From Intestinimonas sp052065695 (GTDB lineage Bacteria > Bacillota > Clostridia > Oscillospirales > Oscillospiraceae), in NCBI RefSeq assembly GCF_052065695.1, contig NZ_JBQHTM010000006.1, forward strand, positions 40,722 to 104,721: a DNA stretch of 64,000 nt. Reading direction: 5' to 3'. The notes beneath the pieces were generated by a model. The model ran no database searches. It was not told the DNA's origin and worked only from the letters and a program-made list of their open reading frames with translations. Numbering within the stretch: the first letter of the stretch is position 1; each line of letters begins with the position of its first letter. The position numbers were made by a program, and so were the translations under genes. Shown one piece after another: positions 50,465 through 59,199 of the stretch.

Positions 50465-51265
50465 CTAGCAGTAAGAAAATACCTCTCTGTGCCGTTTGGT
50501 AAGGGTGATCTCCATCTCAGGGAAGGCCTTGCGGAGCGCGTCGGCCAGAATGGGGCAGATCACATTCTCGGTAGGATAGTGTCCGGCGTCGATGAGGTTG
50601 AGGCCCATATCCCTGGCGTCCAGGAACTGGTTATACTTTACATCAGAAGTGACGAAGGTATCGCACCCCAAGGCCAAGGCCAGATGGCCCATGTCACCGC
50701 AGGCGCCGCCTCCCACCGCCACCCGCTGCACCGGACGGCCGGCGTCCACATACCGTACGCCGTTGGCCCCCAGCGCTTGCTTTACAAAAGCGGCATACTC
50801 TGCCGTGGAGGCGGGGGCGTCATCGGCGACGCTGCCCGCCCGACCGATGCCAATGGGACGGCCCAGTCGGTCGGTGCCAGAGGGCTCCAGCACCACGGTA
50901 TCGCTGAGACCCAGCCGGGCGGCCAGGGCGTCGTTGACACCACCTACAGCGGCATCCAAATTGGTGTGAGCACAGATGGTGGCGATGCCCTTTTCCGTCA
51001 TGGCCAGCAGAGTCCGGCCCACCGGGTCCCGGTCAGTGATGGATCTGGCGGGATGGAAAATCACCGGGTGGTGGGAGACGATAAGCTCGGCGCCCAGGGA
51101 GCCGGCCTCCTCCACCACCTCCTCGGTGATGTCCAGGGAAACCAGCAGGCGATTGACTTTCCGGTCACTCCGGCCCACCAGAAAACCGGCGTTGTCAAAA
51201 TCCATCTGGGTATCAAAGGCCGCAAGGCCGTCCAGAAACTCGAATACGTCTTTTATAGCTGCCAT
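50465..51265 (-). CDS. Nif3-like dinuclear metal-centre protein
   Basis: 266 residues. Metal ligands are in SHHPVIFH, HTNLDA and DAGHYPTEN, the complete NIF3/YqfO-core set; the short form lacks the PII-like insert. Often annotated GTP cyclohydrolase I type 2, but the biochemical role is unsettled. ATG 51265 lies 10 bases from AGGAGG; ATG 51274 is too close. It overlaps trmK by 13 bases, the usual pair in Firmicutes. Confidence 0.9.
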   Translation of the reverse strand: MAAIKDVFEFLDGLAAFDTQMDFDNAGFLVGRSDRKVNRLLVSLDITEEVVEEAGSLGAELIVSHHPVIFHPARSITDRDPVGRTLLAMTEKGIATICAHTNLDAAVGGVNDALAARLGLSDTVVLEPSGTDRLGRPIGIGRAGSVADDAPASTAEYAAFVKQALGANGVRYVDAGRPVQRVAVGGGACGDMGHLALALGCDTFVTSDVKYNQFLDARDMGLNLIDAGHYPTENVICPILADALRKAFPEMEITLTKRHREVFSYC

Positions 51266-51966
51266 TTGTCCCATTCCTCCTTCATCTGATTCAGCCCCGT
51301 CAGCACTTCTTCCAACTGAGGTAATTTCTCAAGATCACCCAGCCGTGTGGAGTTCCGCAGTCCCTCCACCATGTGCGCCACCCGGCCGGCAAGACGGTCT
51401 AAGTAGGATGCGCGCAGCGGCGACTCCATGCCGCGATACTGGCGCCCTGCCCACTCCTCGGCGGGTGTCAGCGGCACCATGGCGCCAGGGGTGGCGGTGA
51501 TGATCACATAGATGGTCCTCCCCTCCCCCACCAGTGCCTCTTGGGTGATACGGAATCCGCTGCGCCATAGCCAGCTCCGCAACTCCTCCACCGAAGTCAT
51601 GGGCTGGAGAAGAAAGGTGTGGCCTGCCGATGCTGCCCAGGGACAGGCTGACAAAATAGCGGCGATGGTCTCGCCGCCCATACCGGCGATGGCGCACACA
51701 TCCACTTCCTCGCCCCGGATGGGAGCAAGCCCACCTCCCAGGCGGAAGGACAGCCGCTCCGTCAGGGCGTGGCGGCGGGCGGTCTCTCTGGCCTGTTCCA
51801 GTGGTCCCTCCCGCAGATCGCTGGCGATTGCGTTTTGGATGATCCCCTGCTCCAGCAGCCACACCGGCAGCCGGGCATGATCGGTGCCAATATCGGCAAA
51901 GCGGGCGCCCTCCGGTACCTGCCGGGCCAGAGAGAGCAGTCTGGGTGTCAGTTCAATGGGACGCAC
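51253..51966 (-). CDS. trmK: tRNA (adenine22-N1)-methyltransferase TrmK
   Basis: 237 residues. The SAM-binding motif I is ADIGTDHARLPVWL, followed by IASDLREGPLEQAR and the family motif IAGMGGETI. The C-terminal half is helical (coiled) as in Bacillus TrmK. The start is GTG 51966 (VRPIELTPRLLSLA) with GGGGAG upstream. It is coupled to the downstream nif3-like gene by overlapping reading frames. Confidence 0.93.
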   Translation of the reverse strand: MRPIELTPRLLSLARQVPEGARFADIGTDHARLPVWLLEQGIIQNAIASDLREGPLEQARETARRHALTERLSFRLGGGLAPIRGEEVDVCAIAGMGGETIAAILSACPWAASAGHTFLLQPMTSVEELRSWLWRSGFRITQEALVGEGRTIYVIITATPGAMVPLTPAEEWAGRQYRGMESPLRASYLDRLAGRVAHMVEGLRNSTRLGDLEKLPQLEEVLTGLNQMKEEWDKWQL

Positions 51967-52000
51967 CCTCTTCTCCCCTTTCTGAATCAATTTTAAGCAT

Positions 52001-52033
52001 AGAAAAACGGAGCGGCGGTGGCCGCTCCGTTTT
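52001..52033 (-). terminator. Terminator after the DUF1858 gene
   Basis: AAAACGGAGCGGC / GCCGCTCCGTTTT, 13-bp stem with a GGTG/CACC loop (52004-52033) and five T on the minus side. Confidence 0.9.
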
Positions 52034-52041
52034 GTGCTGCA

Positions 52042-52248
52042 TCAGTTGGCGGCAGGAACCAGCGCGTTGATCTTCTCCAGCAGAGCGTCAACATCCACGC
52101 CATGGACCATGCAGGCCTGCTCCACGGTCTCGCCGCGGGAAGAGGGGCAGCCTAGGCAGTGCATTCCGATGGACAGGAACACGGGAGCGGTCTCCGGGGC
52201 AATGTCCAGGATGTCGCCAATGATGGTATCCTTGGTGATGGTAGCCAT
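52042..52248 (-). CDS. DUF1858 domain protein
   Basis: 68 residues, four-helix DUF1858 domain with the paired-cysteine motif GMHCLGCPSSRGET. The domain is found alone and at the N-terminus of ScdA/YtfE-type or hybrid cluster-associated proteins, suggesting redox or metal-centre handling. GGAGG lies 10 bases before the ATG. It is a single-gene unit with its own promoter and terminator. Confidence 0.9.
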   Translation of the reverse strand: MATITKDTIIGDILDIAPETAPVFLSIGMHCLGCPSSRGETVEQACMVHGVDVDALLEKINALVPAAN

Positions 52249-52277
52249 AAAAATAAACCTCCAAAAAGCTAGGATTT

Positions 52278-52317
52278 GGGTATGCTTTAGTATACCCCAT
52301 TATTCCGCATTTTTCAA
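52278..52317 (-). promoter_or_regulatory. SigmaA promoter of the DUF1858 gene with overlapping palindrome
   Basis: Minus strand TTGAAA (52317-52312), 17-base spacer, TATACT (52294-52289). A GGGTAT-N8-ATACCC palindrome (52278-52297) overlaps the -10 box and could be a repressor site. Confidence 0.72.
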
Positions 52318-52345
52318 TAGGAAATGTACGATTTCCCGCAAAAGA

Positions 52346-52376
52346 AAAAAGAGACGCCGCGAGGGCGTCTCTTTTT
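52346..52376 (-). terminator. Terminator after the zinc-ribbon gene
   Basis: AAAAAGAGACGCC / GGCGTCTCTTTTT, 13-bp stem, 5-base loop, T-rich on the minus side. Confidence 0.9.
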
Positions 52377-52391
52377 CAAGCCGTATGAAAT

Positions 52392-52676
52392 TTAGCGGCC
52401 CTGCTCCTCCCGCATACGGGCGAAGCACTCGCTGCAGTAAACAGGACGATCGGACTTGGGCTCGAAGGGAACCTTCGCCTCGCCGCCGCAGGCAGCGCAG
52501 GTAGCAGTGAAGTACTCGCGGGGGCCACGGGCAGCGGCCTTACGGGCATCACGGCAGGCCTTGCAGCGCTGGGGCTCGTTCTGGAAACCACGCTCAGCGT
52601 AGAACTCCTGCTCACCGGCGGTGAACACGAACTCCTGGCCGCATTCCTTGCATACAAGTGTCTTGTCTTCGTACAT
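52392..52676 (-). CDS. Zinc-ribbon domain protein
   Basis: 94 residues with four CxxC pairs: C9-C12, C38-C41, C60-C63 and C81-C84. That is two treble-clef/ribbon zinc sites. The first half (TLVCKECGQEFVFTAGEQEF, then QRCKACRDARK) matches the probable zinc-ribbon family common in Clostridia. Role unknown; such proteins may bind nucleic acid or protein. It lies 73 bases after sigH. Confidence 0.88.
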   Translation of the reverse strand: MYEDKTLVCKECGQEFVFTAGEQEFYAERGFQNEPQRCKACRDARKAAARGPREYFTATCAACGGEAKVPFEPKSDRPVYCSECFARMREEQGR

Positions 52677-52749
52677 GATCTTTTCCCTCTCTTTGACTGT
52701 TTGCCCAGGTCCGGAATAAACCGATCGTGCTGGGACTGATATATTGCGT

Positions 52750-53385
52750 TCAGCCTTCGCTGAAATCGCCGGAAGAAATGTGCCGTGCCACCTTGCGCCG
52801 AATGCGCTGCACGGCGTTGTCCACCGCTTTCGGGGACCGTTCAACCTGAACGGCAATCTCCGCATAGGAATAACCACGGAGAAAAAGCGTCAGGATCTTT
52901 GCCTCCAAACCGGATAGCTGTCCCTTGAGCGTCCCAAGACGCTCCCGGCGTTCCTCCCTGCTGATATACATGTCCTCAGGGTTTTGCAGAGGCGGCCGGG
53001 ATGCGGTGAATGGATAACGGTCGGTGTTCCCATCAAAAAGAGGGGTTTCGTAAGAGACATAGTGGTTAAGCGGATCGTGCTTATCGCGGGTTGCCGCCCG
53101 AATGGCGGAAAGGATCCGATTTCGAATACAGGTCTCGGCGTAGGTCCGAAAGGTACTTCCCCTTTCGGGGAGGAACTCCCGGATAGCACTCAGCAGACCC
53201 AGCATCCCCTCTTGAATCAGATCCTCGCTGTCGCCACCCGCCAGAAAATAAGGCCGGGCACAAATCCGCACTAAGCGATTGTAGCGCATCACAAGGATCT
53301 CTTCCGCAATACGGTCACCTGAGGCAGCCCGCATGCAGAGGGTCTCGTCCGGAAGTGCATTTTGATCGGTGTCTGCTGATTTCAT
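52750..53385 (-). CDS. sigH: RNA polymerase sigma-H factor (Spo0H)
   Basis: 211 residues, sigma-70 family lacking region 1. Region 2 has LVRICARPYFLAGGDSEDLI and QEGMLGLLSAIREF; region 4 has LFLRGYSYAEIAVQVERSPK. The pattern is that of SigH, which directs early sporulation and post-exponential genes. AAGGAG lies 9 bases ahead of the ATG and a good SigmaA promoter precedes it. Confidence 0.93.
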   Translation of the reverse strand: MKSADTDQNALPDETLCMRAASGDRIAEEILVMRYNRLVRICARPYFLAGGDSEDLIQEGMLGLLSAIREFLPERGSTFRTYAETCIRNRILSAIRAATRDKHDPLNHYVSYETPLFDGNTDRYPFTASRPPLQNPEDMYISREERRERLGTLKGQLSGLEAKILTLFLRGYSYAEIAVQVERSPKAVDNAVQRIRRKVARHISSGDFSEG

Positions 53386-53402
53386 TCCAAGACTCCTTGC
53401 TT

Positions 53403-53432
53403 ATTATAGGGCAAAAGCAGCTTAAATGTCAA
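53403..53432 (-). promoter_or_regulatory. SigmaA promoter of sigH
   Basis: Minus strand TTGACA (53432-53427), 18-base spacer, TATAAT (53408-53403), both hexamers perfect. Confidence 0.85.
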
Positions 53433-53468
53433 GTATTTATGCAGATTATTTTGGCGGTTTCCATAAAA

Positions 53469-54824
53469 TCAGAGGGTTTTTATGAGATTTGCCAATCTGT
53501 CGGCACAGGCCTGGGCAGTTGCCTCGGTCTCGGCCTCCACCATGACCCGGACCAGAGCCTCGGTTCCGGAGGGGCGTACCAGGATACGGCCGTTGCTGGC
53601 CAGGCCCTTCTCCTCCGACCCAATGGCCGCCTTCAGTGCAGGGGAGGCCATGATGGCCTGCTTCTGGGCGTTGTCGGCCACAGCCACATTGACCAGCACC
53701 TGAGGGTATTGGCGACAGTCGGCCACCAGCTCAGAGGCCTTATGTCCGGAGGCCTTGAGGATGCTCAGGAACTGGAGGGCTGTGAGCTGTCCGTCGCCAG
53801 TGGTGGCGTGCTTGAGGAAGATGGTATGGCCGGATTGCTCTCCGCCCAGGACATAGCCGTCCTTGAGCATCCGCTCCAGCACATTCCGGTCACCCACGTC
53901 GGTACATACCGCCTGCATGCCGTTCTCCGCCAGGAAGCGGTGGAGCCCGATATTGGACATAACGGTGGCCACGATGGTGTTACCTGGCAGCGCTCCCTGC
54001 TCCTTGAGGTAACGGCCGCATGCGGCCATGATCTGATCGCCGTCGATGGGGGCACCCTCCTCGCTGACGGCCAGGAAGCGGTCGGCGTCGCCGTCAAAGG
54101 CCAGGCCCAGGTCGTAGTTGCCCGCCTTTACCATAGCGGCCAGGCCCTCCAAATGGGTGGAGCCGCAGTTGGTGTTAATGTTCACGCCGTCAGGATCGGC
54201 ATTGATGATGTCGCAGTGGAGACCGTCAAAACGGTCAAAGAGGCTGGGAGCGGTGGCGGAGGAGGCGCCGTTGGCGCAATCCGCCAGGATGCGCAGGCCG
54301 GAGAACCCGGCCGGGACGGTGGACACCAGATGGTCGATATAATCATTCCGGGCACTCTCATCGGCATAAATGACCTTGCCGATGCCATCATGGGTCTTGA
54401 GGGGGATCTGCTCCACCGCACCGGAGAGGATCAGATCCTCGATCTGGCCCTCCAACTCATCGGAGAGCTTGAAACCCTGGCCATCGAAGATCTTGATGCC
54501 GTTGTGCTCGAAGGGGTTGTGGGAAGCTGAAATGACCACACCAGCGTCAGCCTTCCGGTCCACGGTCACCCATGCCACGGCAGGGGTGGGGATGACGCCC
54601 AGATGGAGCACGTCGGCTCCGGCGGAGCACAGACCAGCGGTGAGGGCGCCCTCCAACAGATCGGAGGAGATTCGGGTGTCCTTGCCAATGGCGACCAGGG
54701 GCTTGCGCCCCTCCTCTCCCCGGAGGACCTGGGCCGTGGCCAGGCCCACCTTATATGCCAGCATGGCATCCAGCCCAGCGTTGACCACGCCGCGGATACC
54801 GTCGGTCCCAAACAATTTACCCAT
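53469..54824 (-). CDS. glmM: Phosphoglucosamine mutase
   Basis: 451 residues. The phosphoserine is S101 in VISASHNPFEHNGIK, Mg site DGDADRF, and the C-terminal phosphate-binding RPSGTEALVRVMVE. It converts glucosamine-6-P to glucosamine-1-P for cell-wall precursors. It lies 6 bases after the SdpI-like gene and is probably the end of the ruvC-initiated transcript. Confidence 0.96.
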   Translation of the reverse strand: MGKLFGTDGIRGVVNAGLDAMLAYKVGLATAQVLRGEEGRKPLVAIGKDTRISSDLLEGALTAGLCSAGADVLHLGVIPTPAVAWVTVDRKADAGVVISASHNPFEHNGIKIFDGQGFKLSDELEGQIEDLILSGAVEQIPLKTHDGIGKVIYADESARNDYIDHLVSTVPAGFSGLRILADCANGASSATAPSLFDRFDGLHCDIINADPDGVNINTNCGSTHLEGLAAMVKAGNYDLGLAFDGDADRFLAVSEEGAPIDGDQIMAACGRYLKEQGALPGNTIVATVMSNIGLHRFLAENGMQAVCTDVGDRNVLERMLKDGYVLGGEQSGHTIFLKHATTGDGQLTALQFLSILKASGHKASELVADCRQYPQVLVNVAVADNAQKQAIMASPALKAAIGSEEKGLASNGRILVRPSGTEALVRVMVEAETEATAQACADRLANLIKTL

Positions 54825-54830
54825 ATGTGA

Positions 54831-55208
54831 TTACCTCTTTCTTCCGAAATCGTCAAAATGCCGCTTGAGCGCCCGCTCTACGGGGAAAATACTGCATACC
54901 AGAACTGCTGTCTGTATCAGTGCGACAGCAGCACACCAGAGGCCCACCGTACCGGCCTCTCTGCCCAGCACCGGCAACATGGCGATGATGCTCATCGGCA
55001 TCAGGATTAGTCCCAGCTGGAACCACAGTCTGCCGCAGGTGCGGTGGGCAAAGTCCCAGGTAGACTGGTTCTTCATGGACCGGGCGGTGCGGTAGCCGTA
55101 CAGGCCGTTGATGGTTTTGGGCGGTCTGGTCAGAAAGCGCCATCCCAGGAGAAGCATAACGACGGGGATCAGCAGATCCATGCAAAGGCAAAATAGCCAG
55201 AACAGCAT
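54831..55208 (-). CDS. SdpI-family small membrane protein
   Basis: 125 residues with three membrane helices (about 3-23, 58-80 and 85-108). The segment TINGLYGYRTARSMKNQSTW followed by DFAHRTCGRLW is the SdpI signature; SdpI in Bacillus gives immunity to the SDP toxin, but most family members have unknown roles. No SdpC-like toxin gene is nearby. GAGGTG precedes the ATG. Confidence 0.85.
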   Translation of the reverse strand: MLFWLFCLCMDLLIPVVMLLLGWRFLTRPPKTINGLYGYRTARSMKNQSTWDFAHRTCGRLWFQLGLILMPMSIIAMLPVLGREAGTVGLWCAAVALIQTAVLVCSIFPVERALKRHFDDFGRKR

Positions 55209-55219
55209 GGGTACGCACC

Positions 55220-56278
55220 TCAGAAGCTCAGTTGGTCCATACCCATCCCGCCAGGGATAGACAGGCCCAGGTGCTCATAGGCTCTCCGGGTGACACAGCG
55301 CCCCCGTGGAGTCCGTGTGAGAAAGCCCATCTGCATGAGATAGGGCTCATACACGTCCTCCAGGGTAACGGCCTCCTCGTTGATGGTGGCGGCCAGGGTC
55401 TCCAGACCTACCGGACCGCCGCCGTAGTGCTCAATGATGCTGCGGAGCATCCGCCGGTCGATGGCGTCCAGACCCAGGTGGTCCACCTCCAGGGCGGTGA
55501 GGGCCTCGTCGGCCACCTTGCGGGTGATGACGCCCCCCGCCTTCACTTGGGCAAAATCCCGGACCCGCCGCAGCATCCGATTGGCGATTCGGGGTGTACC
55601 ACGGCTGCGCTTGGCGATCTCCATGGCGCCGTCCGCCTCAATGGGCACCTCCAGGATGCCCGCCGACCGGGTGACAATGCGGGAAAGCTCCTCCGGCGTG
55701 TAGAGTTCCAGCCGCAGGGTGACGCCGAATCGGTCACGCAGAGGGGCGGAGAGCTGCCCTGCCCGGGTGGTGGCGCCGATGAGGGTAAATTTGGGCAGAT
55801 CCAGCCGGATGGAGTTGGCGGACGGCCCTTTGCCGATGATGATGTCGATGGCGAAGTCCTCCATGGCGGGGTACAGGATCTCCTCCACCGAGCGGTTGAG
55901 CCGGTGGATCTCGTCCACGAAGAGAATATCGTTCTCCGCCAGGTTGGTGAGGAGGGCGGCCAGGTCGCCGGGCTTCTCGATGGCCGGGCCGGAGGTGATG
56001 CGGATGTTGACCCCCATCTCGTTGGCAATGATACCGCTGAGGGTGGTCTTGCCCAGACCGGGCGGGCCGTGGAGCAGTACGTGGTCCAGGGGCTCGTTGC
56101 GCATCTTGGCCGCCTGGATAAAGACCTCCAGATTGCCCTTGGCCTTCTCCTGGCCGATATACTCCCGAAGGGTCTTGGGGCGCAGAGAGCCCTCATTCTC
56201 GTCGTCCCGGGTGAGGGACGTGGTCACCAGGGGGGCTTCCGTCTCAAACCCGCCGCTGTCAGAAAAATCAATGCTCAA
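55220..56278 (-). CDS. ruvB: Holliday junction branch-migration ATPase RuvB
   Basis: 352 residues. Walker A is HGPPGLGKTTLS, Walker B and sensor region ILFVDEIHRLNRSVEE, and the C-terminal winged helix ends with FLTRTPRGRCVTRRAYEHLG. The start is TTG 56278 with AAAGGGAAG upstream. It is separated from ruvA by a 215-residue gene, an unusual break in the ruvCAB order. Confidence 0.96.
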   Translation of the reverse strand: MSIDFSDSGGFETEAPLVTTSLTRDDENEGSLRPKTLREYIGQEKAKGNLEVFIQAAKMRNEPLDHVLLHGPPGLGKTTLSGIIANEMGVNIRITSGPAIEKPGDLAALLTNLAENDILFVDEIHRLNRSVEEILYPAMEDFAIDIIIGKGPSANSIRLDLPKFTLIGATTRAGQLSAPLRDRFGVTLRLELYTPEELSRIVTRSAGILEVPIEADGAMEIAKRSRGTPRIANRMLRRVRDFAQVKAGGVITRKVADEALTALEVDHLGLDAIDRRMLRSIIEHYGGGPVGLETLAATINEEAVTLEDVYEPYLMQMGFLTRTPRGRCVTRRAYEHLGLSIPGGMGMDQLSF

Positions 56279-56293
56279 AGTTTCACTTCCCTT

Positions 56294-56941
56294 TCAGGAA
56301 CCAGTTTCATGAATCCGCAGATATACTTCCGGCAACTCCTCAGGCTCCGGTGGACGGGTCTGGTCGCGCAGTGCTTCTGTGCAGGCGCTGAATATTCGAT
56401 AGTTGCGGCGGGCTGTCTCCAGTGGGACCTCGTTGTAATCTCCAATTTCCTTTGGGTGCTCTGCTGCCCAGGAATCGTCTGTCCAACAGCAGACCGGACA
56501 GAGTTCGTAGCTTCCTATCGGCATGTGCAGTGTATAATTGCCGCAGCAGGGACACGGGCGCCTCTCTCCCGCTACTCCTTCGTTTCCCATGGGATCAGGC
56601 TCCGGTCTCCAGTCGTCCAGCAGCTCCGCCACACAGTCCAGAAAAGCGCCCTCCCCCAGGGTATTGATCTTGAAGAGCACCGCCTGGCTGCCGCCGGAGG
56701 TGATGGCGGACAGGAAGAGGCGTTCGCTGTCCTCCACCAGTGTGAGATTGAGACTGACCCGGTTTCCGCCAATCACGCTGTACCGCTCATAGACCCGGAC
56801 GGCGCAGCGCAGGCCGCCGGCGCTCTGGTAATCGCTGCCGTCCTCGTAACTGGCCGAGGCGCTGCCGTTGAGGATGCCCCGGTGGAGGTAGTCCAGCAGT
56901 TTGTCAAAGTCTCCGGTGAGATACCGCTCCAGCTTGGCCAC
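56294..56941 (-). CDS. DUF6054-like domain fused to a CPCC cysteine-rich domain
   Basis: 215 residues. Residues 1-118 look like the DUF6054 family (MAKLERYLTGDFDKLLDYLH, then YERYSVIGGNRVSLNLTLVE), an alpha/beta domain of unknown role. Residues 125-205 are a CPCC-type domain with CPCCGNYTL and CPVCCW, likely zinc-binding. I know these as separate small proteins; the fusion is unusual. It sits between ruvA (16 bases away) and ruvB (15 bases), so it is co-expressed with recombination genes without an obvious mechanistic link. Confidence 0.75.
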   Translation of the reverse strand: MAKLERYLTGDFDKLLDYLHRGILNGSASASYEDGSDYQSAGGLRCAVRVYERYSVIGGNRVSLNLTLVEDSERLFLSAITSGGSQAVLFKINTLGEGAFLDCVAELLDDWRPEPDPMGNEGVAGERRPCPCCGNYTLHMPIGSYELCPVCCWTDDSWAAEHPKEIGDYNEVPLETARRNYRIFSACTEALRDQTRPPEPEELPEVYLRIHETGS

Positions 56942-56957
56942 CGAGGCTCCCCCTTCC

Positions 56958-57563
56958 CTATCCCTTCACCATTTTTTTAAGGGCCTGTTTGATGATCTCC
57001 TCCAGGCTCAGGGCATCCAGGTCGATGCCCTTGAGGGCCACGCCAATCTCCGCTGTGGAGTAGCCCAGCACCGCCAGGGCGGCGGCAGCCTCGGAGGACT
57101 TGTTCTCCGGGATAACGGTGACGCCGGTGCCTCCGTAGCTCTCCCCGCCGGGGGTGATCTGTCCCTTGGCCAGCTTATCCTTCAGCTCCAGGATGACCCG
57201 CTGGGCGATTTTTTTGCCGATGCCGGGGGCTACGGTGAGGGCCTTCTCGTCCCCGGTGATGATACTCATGGCCAGAGTCTCAGGGGTGCTGGAGGAAAGG
57301 ATGGACAGGGCCGCCTTGGGCCCTACGCCGGACACCCCGATAAGAAGCTGGAAGCAGTTGCGCTCGTCCTCCGTAAAGAAGCCGTAAAGCTCCATGGCGT
57401 CCTCGCGGACGTTCAGATAGGTGTAGAGCCTGGCCGTCTCACCTTTTTTCAGCCGGGCCAGGGTGTTGTTGGTGGTGCGGCAGGCGTAGCCCACTCCCCC
57501 GCAGTCGATGACCGCCAGATAGGGCGCCAGATGGGCCACGGTTCCGTTGACATAGTAAAACAT
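56958..57563 (-). CDS. ruvA: Holliday junction-binding protein RuvA
   Basis: 201 residues. An N-terminal OB fold (MFYYVNGTVAHLAPYLAVID) is followed by tandem helix-hairpin-helix motifs (LIGVSGVGPKAALSILSS and VAPGIGKKIAQRVILELK) and a C-terminal RuvB-contacting helix bundle after a flexible linker. Length and layout are standard. Confidence 0.95.
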   Translation of the reverse strand: MFYYVNGTVAHLAPYLAVIDCGGVGYACRTTNNTLARLKKGETARLYTYLNVREDAMELYGFFTEDERNCFQLLIGVSGVGPKAALSILSSSTPETLAMSIITGDEKALTVAPGIGKKIAQRVILELKDKLAKGQITPGGESYGGTGVTVIPENKSSEAAAALAVLGYSTAEIGVALKGIDLDALSLEEIIKQALKKMVKG

Positions 57564-57590
57564 GGTGTTACCGCCTTATTTATGTAGGTT

Positions 57591-58127
57591 CTAGCCTCTG
57601 CTGCGCACGGCGTACCGCCCGCCGCCCGGGGTGGCCGGGTCCAGAGCGGCCAGCCGAGAGGTGGCCGACCGGGCGTGACAGAGGGCGATGGCCACCGCGT
57701 CGGCGGCGTCATCCGGTTTTGGGACAGACTGGAGGCCCAGGAGCCGCTTGGTCATCTCCATGACCTGCCGCTTCTCCGCCTTGCCGTAGCCCGCCACCGC
57801 CTGTTTGACCTGGGAGGGCGAGTACTCGAAGATGGGGACCCCCGCCCGCTCCGCCGCCGTCAGGATGACACCCCGGGCCTGGGCCACACCGATGCCGGTG
57901 GTCACATTGTTGTTAAAAAAAAGCTCTTCCACCGCCATGGCCTGGGGCCGGAAGACGGACAGAAGCTGGGCCATGTCGTCCTCAATCTGGAGCAGCCGGG
58001 CCGGCAGCGGCTGCCCTGCCGGCGTGGTGATGGCACCGCAGCGCACCAGTCGCTGGCGCCCACGTTCCGATTCCAGAATCCCGAAACCGACAATGGCAAA
58101 GCCGGGATCGATGCCTAAAATGATCAT
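57591..58127 (-). CDS. ruvC: Holliday junction resolvase RuvC
   Basis: 178 residues, RNase H fold. Catalytic acids are D7 (LGIDPG), Glu in AVEELFF and the Asp pair in KPDDAADAVA. ATG 58127 follows GGAGGG; the longer start (58139) overlaps that Shine-Dalgarno. First gene of the ruvC-ruvA-DUF6054/CPCC-ruvB-sdpI-glmM run. Confidence 0.95.
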   Translation of the reverse strand: MIILGIDPGFAIVGFGILESERGRQRLVRCGAITTPAGQPLPARLLQIEDDMAQLLSVFRPQAMAVEELFFNNNVTTGIGVAQARGVILTAAERAGVPIFEYSPSQVKQAVAGYGKAEKRQVMEMTKRLLGLQSVPKPDDAADAVAIALCHARSATSRLAALDPATPGGGRYAVRSRG

Positions 58128-58155
58128 GGTACCCTCCAAAGGTTATACATATTTT

Positions 58156-58184
58156 ATTGTACCACGGCAGGTGGACCGACGCAA
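58156..58184 (-). promoter_or_regulatory. SigmaA promoter of ruvC
   Basis: Minus strand TTGCGT (58184-58179), 17-base spacer, TACAAT (58161-58156). Confidence 0.72.
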
Positions 58185-58204
58185 CCAGGAAAACTTCCTC
58201 TGGC

Positions 58205-58244
58205 AAGATAGAGCGCCCGGACGTTTGTCCGGGCGCTCTATCTT
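58205..58244. terminator. Hairpin terminator after xerD
   Basis: AAGATAGAGCGCCCGGAC / GTCCGGGCGCTCTATCTT, 18-bp perfect stem, 4-base loop; weak T tail on the minus side, TTTT on the plus side. Confidence 0.8.
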
Positions 58245-58283
58245 TTAGAAGGAAAGGATCCCTGAGCATCCTCATGTTTTATA

Positions 58284-59168
58284 TTATGCGCGGGGGTGGG
58301 CCTTGATATACACGTCCTTCAATTTTTGATTCACCAATTGGGCATAAATCTGGGTAGAAGAAATGTCAGCATGTCCCAGCATCTCCTGAATGGAGCGCAG
58401 GTCTGCCCCATTTTCCAGCAGGTGGGCGGCGAAAGAGTGACGCAGAGTGTGGGGGGTGATCTCCTTCTGGATACCAGCCTTCTCCTGGTAGTGCTTGATG
58501 ATCTTCCAAAAGCCCTGCCGGGACATGCGCTTTCCGGTCATATTCACAAAGAGGGCCGGCTCGTCAGGGGACTCTAGGAGCTGGGGACGCACGTTTTTCA
58601 GATACTCGGAAAGCGCTCGGATGGCGGCGGCGTACAGAGGGATGACTCGTTCCTTGCTTCTCCCCTTCCCGGCACAGCGCAGAAAACCACCGGACAGGTT
58701 CAGATCACCCACATTGAGGTCGATGAGTTCGCTCACCCGGATGCCGGTGGCATAAAGAAGTTCCAGCATGGCATGGTCACGGCAGCCCTTGGGATCGGTT
58801 CGCTCCGGCTGCTCCAGAAAGAGCTCCACCTCTTTGCTGGTCAGGATCTGGGGCAGCTTTCGCTCCACCCTGGCCGGTGCTACACCCCGAGCCGGATTGG
58901 AGGCCGCTTCCCCTGCTCGGATCAGGTAACCATAGAATGATTTGAGCGATGCAGCCGCTCTGGTCACAGTAGACACAGACTTACCCCGGCTGGTGAGGTA
59001 GCGAACATATCCCTCTACGTCCGGCTGGTTCACTTGGGTGAGCACCAGTCCCTCCTGGGCACAGTATTCCGCGAACTGCCGCACGTCCCGCAGATAGGAG
59101 CTCAGAGTGTTTTCGGAGGCCTTTTTTTCTGTCCTGAGATAGGCCTCATAGCCATTGATCTCATCCAT
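58284..59168 (-). CDS. xerD: Site-specific tyrosine recombinase XerD
   Basis: 294 residues, the usual Xer length. Catalytic residues: Arg in TGIRVSEL, Lys in GKGRSKER, HTLRHSFA, the H of LGHADIS and the Tyr in STQIYAQL. Next to spoIIM as in Bacillus (where xerD/ripX lies near spoIIM), so it is the better candidate for the dif-resolving XerD than the 355-residue relative at 28025. Confidence 0.92.
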   Translation of the reverse strand: MDEINGYEAYLRTEKKASENTLSSYLRDVRQFAEYCAQEGLVLTQVNQPDVEGYVRYLTSRGKSVSTVTRAAASLKSFYGYLIRAGEAASNPARGVAPARVERKLPQILTSKEVELFLEQPERTDPKGCRDHAMLELLYATGIRVSELIDLNVGDLNLSGGFLRCAGKGRSKERVIPLYAAAIRALSEYLKNVRPQLLESPDEPALFVNMTGKRMSRQGFWKIIKHYQEKAGIQKEITPHTLRHSFAAHLLENGADLRSIQEMLGHADISSTQIYAQLVNQKLKDVYIKAHPRA

Positions 59169-59199
59169 CCGATCTCCTACCTTCTCTCAAATCGTAAAA

